A DNA stretch of 7,040 nt from Sphingomonas sanxanigenens. Its GTDB lineage: Bacteria > Pseudomonadota > Alphaproteobacteria > Sphingomonadales > Sphingomonadaceae. The stretch's first letter is position 1, and every line of letters starts with the position of its first letter. The stretch lies in assembly GCA_003240855.1 (NCBI GenBank), contig QFNN01000134.1, positions 1 through 7,040 on the forward strand. Reading direction: 5' to 3'. The notes beneath the pieces were generated by a model. It saw only the letters and a program-made list of their open reading frames with translations, was not told the origin of the DNA and did no database searches. Of the stretch, positions 5,306-7,040 are shown one piece after another. Made by a program: the position numbers and the translations under genes.

Positions 5306-5865
5306 CGCGCGCCTATGCGACGCTCGTCTCCGGATGCGAGTTCGTATCGCAGCACCCTATCAGGAATGACGTTTCCTGCCCCTGGGCGCGCCGCGTTCAG
5401 AATCGCCTGGTGGCCAACCATATCCGCGAGCTGGACAGGTTCCTGTGCGTCCTGCTGGAAGAAGCCGCTGTCCTGCTCGCCGAGGCCGATCACGACGCAT
5501 CGCGCTTCGCGCGGCTCAAAAGGACATCGGACAAGCTCGACCGCGTCGAGAATATGACCGGATCGCCCAGCCAGAGCACGGCACGGCTGGTCGCAATTCG
5601 ACGGATATCGATACGCCTGCGTCGGCCCGAAGAGTCCAGTTCCCCCGCCTACGCGCATGATATCTCGCTTGTTTGTGGGGCCTCGTTGCCCATGTCGCTT
5701 GCCCTGCCATCGATCGCGGGCTTCTATCGCAGCCTCGCAGACCGTCTCGCGCTGGAAATTCTGACCAACGAAGGAATGCCCCGATTTCCGCGTGTCTCTC
5801 CGCCGGCGAAAAGACGCCCTCAGCCGCAAATCGAGGCACGAAGCGGGAGCTCGCCGGAAATTTAA
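5299..5865 (+). CDS. Unknown 188-residue protein, probable GTG start
   Basis: The frame is open from 5065, but the part before about 5290 is a shadow of the 70-residue gene. GTG at 5299 overlaps that gene's stop by seven bases and gives 188 residues. There is no clear ribosome-binding site, consistent with translational coupling; an ATT at 5287 or a later start cannot be excluded. Third-position GC in this frame is high, supporting coding over the long opposite frame. The protein has helices (ANHIRELDRFLCVLLEEAAV, then LLAEADHDASRFARLKRTSD), a middle region (ARLVAIRRISIRLRR) and a C-terminal basic, proline-rich tail. No membrane segment or catalytic motif is evident. The family is not recognised. 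Confidence 0.62.
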   Translation: MLARAYATLVSGCEFVSQHPIRNDVSCPWARRVQNRLVANHIRELDRFLCVLLEEAAVLLAEADHDASRFARLKRTSDKLDRVENMTGSPSQSTARLVAIRRISIRLRRPEESSSPAYAHDISLVCGASLPMSLALPSIAGFYRSLADRLALEILTNEGMPRFPRVSPPAKRRPQPQIEARSGSSPEI

Positions 5866-5910
5866 AATCCGCGCATCATCAGCATTCCGCTGTCGATCCC
5901 GGCGCCGCCG

Positions 5911-5919
5911 TGCTATGCT
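5911..5919 (+). promoter_or_regulatory. Extended -10 promoter candidate, second copy
   Basis: TGCTATGCT, embedded in GCCGTGCTATG (5908-5918), the same string as at 5003-5013. It lies about 85 bases upstream of the ATG at 6004, in a 138-base gap (5866-6003) with no gene. The -35 region is poor (TGTCGA). The shared context and similar distance to the next gene support a promoter. Confidence 0.35.
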
Positions 5920-6003
5920 ACCCGCATGTCGCCCGAAGATCCCTGGCGGGGCGACAGTTGACAGCAAATCGATGAGCTGCCGCCTGTTGGAGGGAGCTTA
6001 GTC

Positions 6004-6159
6004 ATGTCCGTTTTTCATATACGTCGCGCGAAGGAAGAAGCCTTGAAGGCTTTCGACGCGAAATGCCTGCAATCACGGCATGCGCATGAACGACTCGCGC
6101 GCGAATATCACAGGCTGGCGTTCGAGATCGGCGTCGCTCCCATCGTCTTGATGGAATAG
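6004..6159 (+). CDS. Small helical protein, 51 residues
   Basis: The ATG at 6004 follows a strong ribosome-binding site (GGAGGGAG), which fixes the start. The protein is one long charged helix: MSVFHIRRAKEEALKAFDAK, then LQSRHAHERLAREYHRLAFE and a short hydrophobic end (IGVAPIVLME). The RHAHERLAREYHR segment fits the pattern shared with the 50-residue protein at 3993-4145. It is soluble and cytosolic by appearance. It is shorter than usual annotation cut-offs, but start signal and codon use support it. Function unknown. Confidence 0.72.
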   Translation: MSVFHIRRAKEEALKAFDAKCLQSRHAHERLAREYHRLAFEIGVAPIVLME

Positions 6160-6172
6160 CGGCTTGCCGGCC

Positions 6173-6391
6173 ATGGGAAACATGCCCGTCAGCTTCTACC
6201 GCCGCTGGTCGGCGGAGGCAGCCACGATAGCGCTGACGACATCCGAACCCAAGATGCATGATCGCTGCGTTCATTCCGCCAACATGTGGAACCTCATCGC
6301 CGACGCCATTGATGATGGCGATGGCGACCGACTTTCGTCGCTGACGAAGAACCTGATCTATTTTGGGGATGGTCGCATGTTTGCGATATAA
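6173..6391 (+). CDS. Hypothetical protein, about 72 residues
   Basis: Three in-frame starts are possible: TTG 6164, ATG 6173 and ATG 6182. None has a convincing ribosome-binding site; GGGAAAC directly before 6182 is rather close. The gene follows the 51-residue stop by 13 bases, so translation may be coupled. The protein contains MPVSFYRRWSAEAATIA, MHDRCVHSANMWNLIADAID and an acidic loop (DDGDGD) followed by RLSSLTKNLIYFGDGRMFA. It looks like a compact helical protein with no membrane segment. I do not recognise the family. Confidence 0.6.
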   Translation: MGNMPVSFYRRWSAEAATIALTTSEPKMHDRCVHSANMWNLIADAIDDGDGDRLSSLTKNLIYFGDGRMFAI

Positions 6392-6414
6392 GGCAGGCGC
6401 GATCCAAATCCGCC

Positions 6415-6609
6415 TTAGTCGAGCCGCGCAGCCTTTTCAGCAGCCTGCCTCGAACGCCCCACCTCGCTCGACAAGAGCCGCTCCGCCATCGATCGCCAGG
6501 CCGCTTCGGAGCGCAGACACCGTTCGCGCACATTCTCCAGCATAGCCTGTTCCGCCTCCCGCGCGCTCTCAGCGGCCCGGGCAAGATAGAAGTTGCTGGT
6601 CAAGGACAT
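6415..6609 (-). CDS. Small helical protein, 64 residues
   Basis: The ATG at 6609 begins MSLTSNFYLARAAESAREAE, followed by MLENVRERCLRSEAAWRSMA and an alanine/arginine-rich end. It is nearly all predicted helix, highly charged, and cytosolic by appearance. The core A...LENVR...SEAAWR.MA is familiar to me from short unnamed sphingomonad proteins and resembles the 87-residue protein at 3527-3790. The ribosome-binding site is weak (AGG about 10 bases upstream). It lies 82 bases downstream of the IF-1 paralogue on the same strand. Function unknown. Confidence 0.75.
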   Translation of the reverse strand: MSLTSNFYLARAAESAREAEQAMLENVRERCLRSEAAWRSMAERLLSSEVGRSRQAAEKAARLD

Positions 6610-6682
6610 TATCGGGGCCTGTGCTTAAAAGGGACGGTGCCCGAAGGGGATGATCTGCCAGGGCGGCAGCGGCCGCCGGCCA

Positions 6683-6701
6683 CCGCCGCTTTCAGCGGCG
6701 G
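6683..6701 (-). terminator. Hairpin at the infA stop codon, possible weak terminator
   Basis: CCGCCGCT, loop TTC, AGCGGCGG: a perfect 8-base stem overlapping the TGA at 6692-6694. It is very GC-rich, but no T-run follows on the minus strand, so a standard intrinsic terminator is not supported. It may protect the 3' end or reduce read-through into the 64-residue gene. Confidence 0.3.
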
Positions 6702-6946
6702 CGACGCGGCGGCGCGCCCCCCATGGACGGCGTACGTTCGCGGTAAATGATCCTCCCCTTCGCCAGATCGTAGGGAGTCATCTCCACCTGAACGCGGTCG
6801 CCGACGATCGCGCGGATGCGATAGCGCCTCATCTTTCCGGCAGTATAGGCGATAATCAGCAGGTCGTTTTCGAGACGGACGCGAAAGCGCCCGTCGCGCA
6901 ATATCTCTTCGATCTCGCCGCCGAGGACCGAAAGATCCTCTTTAGC
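6692..6946 (-). CDS. Translation initiation factor IF-1 paralogue, start codon lost
   Basis: The frame encodes an S1-like OB-fold protein: FRVRLENDLLIIAYTAGKMR, then RYRIRAIVGDRVQVEM and TPYDLAKGRIIYR. TAGKMR, GD-V-VE-TPYDL and KGRI-YR are hallmarks of IF-1, which binds the 30S A site. It adds an arginine-rich tail (ERTPSMGGAPPRRRR) absent from standard IF-1. Upstream, the frame reads AKEDLSVLGGEIEEI, the usual IF-1 N-terminus, but the codon before AKEDL is CGG inside the inverted repeat, not ATG. The full 84 residues therefore lack a start. Translation could begin at TTG 6901, losing the first 15 residues including the first strand. The tail suggests an accessory paralogue of a chromosomal infA. 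Confidence 0.85.
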   Translation of the reverse strand, partial: AKEDLSVLGGEIEEILRDGRFRVRLENDLLIIAYTAGKMRRYRIRAIVGDRVQVEMTPYDLAKGRIIYRERTPSMGGAPPRRRR

Positions 6947-7040
6947 CCGGCCTATTCATGAGACTGAGGTTCCGGGCTTGTTGGGTGGCGATGCGTTTTC
7001 GGTGATGTGATCCGGACGAGCGCCTCTGGCGGTGTTTTTC
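6946..7040. repeat. Right copy of the 95-bp terminal inverted repeat
   Basis: This copy is a perfect inverted match to bases 1-95 and runs to the window end. It abuts TTAG (6942-6945), which reads CTAA on the minus strand. The boundary coincides with the 5' end of the IF-1 reading frame: codon GCT is formed by the last repeat base plus two unique bases, and CGG from the repeat stands where ATG is expected. This indicates that the repeat is the inserted sequence and the window interior is the interrupted DNA. Confidence 0.93.

Noticed and set aside
5302..5967. 221-residue minus-strand open frame
   Set aside because: It overlaps the rightward 188-residue gene, is arginine-rich low-quality protein, and the plus frame has the better third-position GC and operon context.
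1..7040. Single IS insertion in a small circular plasmid, with TTAG as target duplication at both inner edges
   Set aside because: Joining the two flanks across TTAG does not restore an infA start codon (the joined frame reads GTC TCT AAA), no replication gene is present, and IS ends rarely share 95 identical bases. Not fully excluded.
1..7040. Linear plasmid or phage genome with inverted terminal repeats
   Set aside because: No replication, telomere-resolution, terminal-protein or structural genes, and the right repeat junction breaks a gene rather than flanking one.
1..7040. CRISPR arrays, tRNA or rRNA genes
   Set aside because: I saw no regularly spaced direct repeats, tRNA-like cloverleaf or rRNA sequence on either strand.

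Overview
The window looks like an accessory segment from an alphaproteobacterium, most likely a sphingomonad. It is GC-rich, the better-supported genes favour G or C at the third codon position, and many of the predicted proteins are very small helical proteins of a kind I associate with Sphingomonadales. There is no transposase, integrase, replication gene, rRNA, tRNA or CRISPR array. The lineage call is inference from protein style, not from a marker gene.

Edges. The first 95 bases and the last 95 bases are perfect inverted copies of each other and run exactly to both window ends. The junction with unique DNA is sharp. On the right it falls exactly at the 5' end of an infA-like gene (translation initiation factor IF-1), where CGG stands in the place expected for the start codon. 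The simplest reading is that the window lies between two oppositely oriented copies of one insertion-sequence-like repeat, cut 95 bases into each copy. It could be the passenger DNA of a composite element or a contig bounded by a repeat.

Layout. (1) 96-415: a weak leftward ORF, then an operator-like inverted repeat and a promoter. (2) 416-2337, rightward: a compact three-gene operon with a HigB/RelE-type toxin, a HigA-type antitoxin fused to an ImmA/IrrE-type zinc peptidase, and an unknown 157-residue protein. (3) 2359-4378, leftward: five small unknown genes (74, 50, 40, 87 and 83 residues) followed by a transglutaminase-like cysteine-protease-fold protein. (4) 4379-4812: about 430 bases without a secure gene but with several strong inverted repeats. 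(5) 4813-6391, rightward: a one-helix membrane peptide (GTG start) and four unknown proteins (70, 188, 51 and about 72 residues). (6) 6415-6946, leftward: a 64-residue helical protein and the IF-1 paralogue interrupted by the right repeat.

How it fits together. The toxin-antitoxin operon is the only recognisable selfish or defensive module; its antitoxin carries its own predicted protease, and a third gene is tightly coupled to it. The rest is a set of small, mostly basic or helical proteins around a transglutaminase and a second IF-1, which could suggest a stress or translation-linked accessory set. That role is inference.
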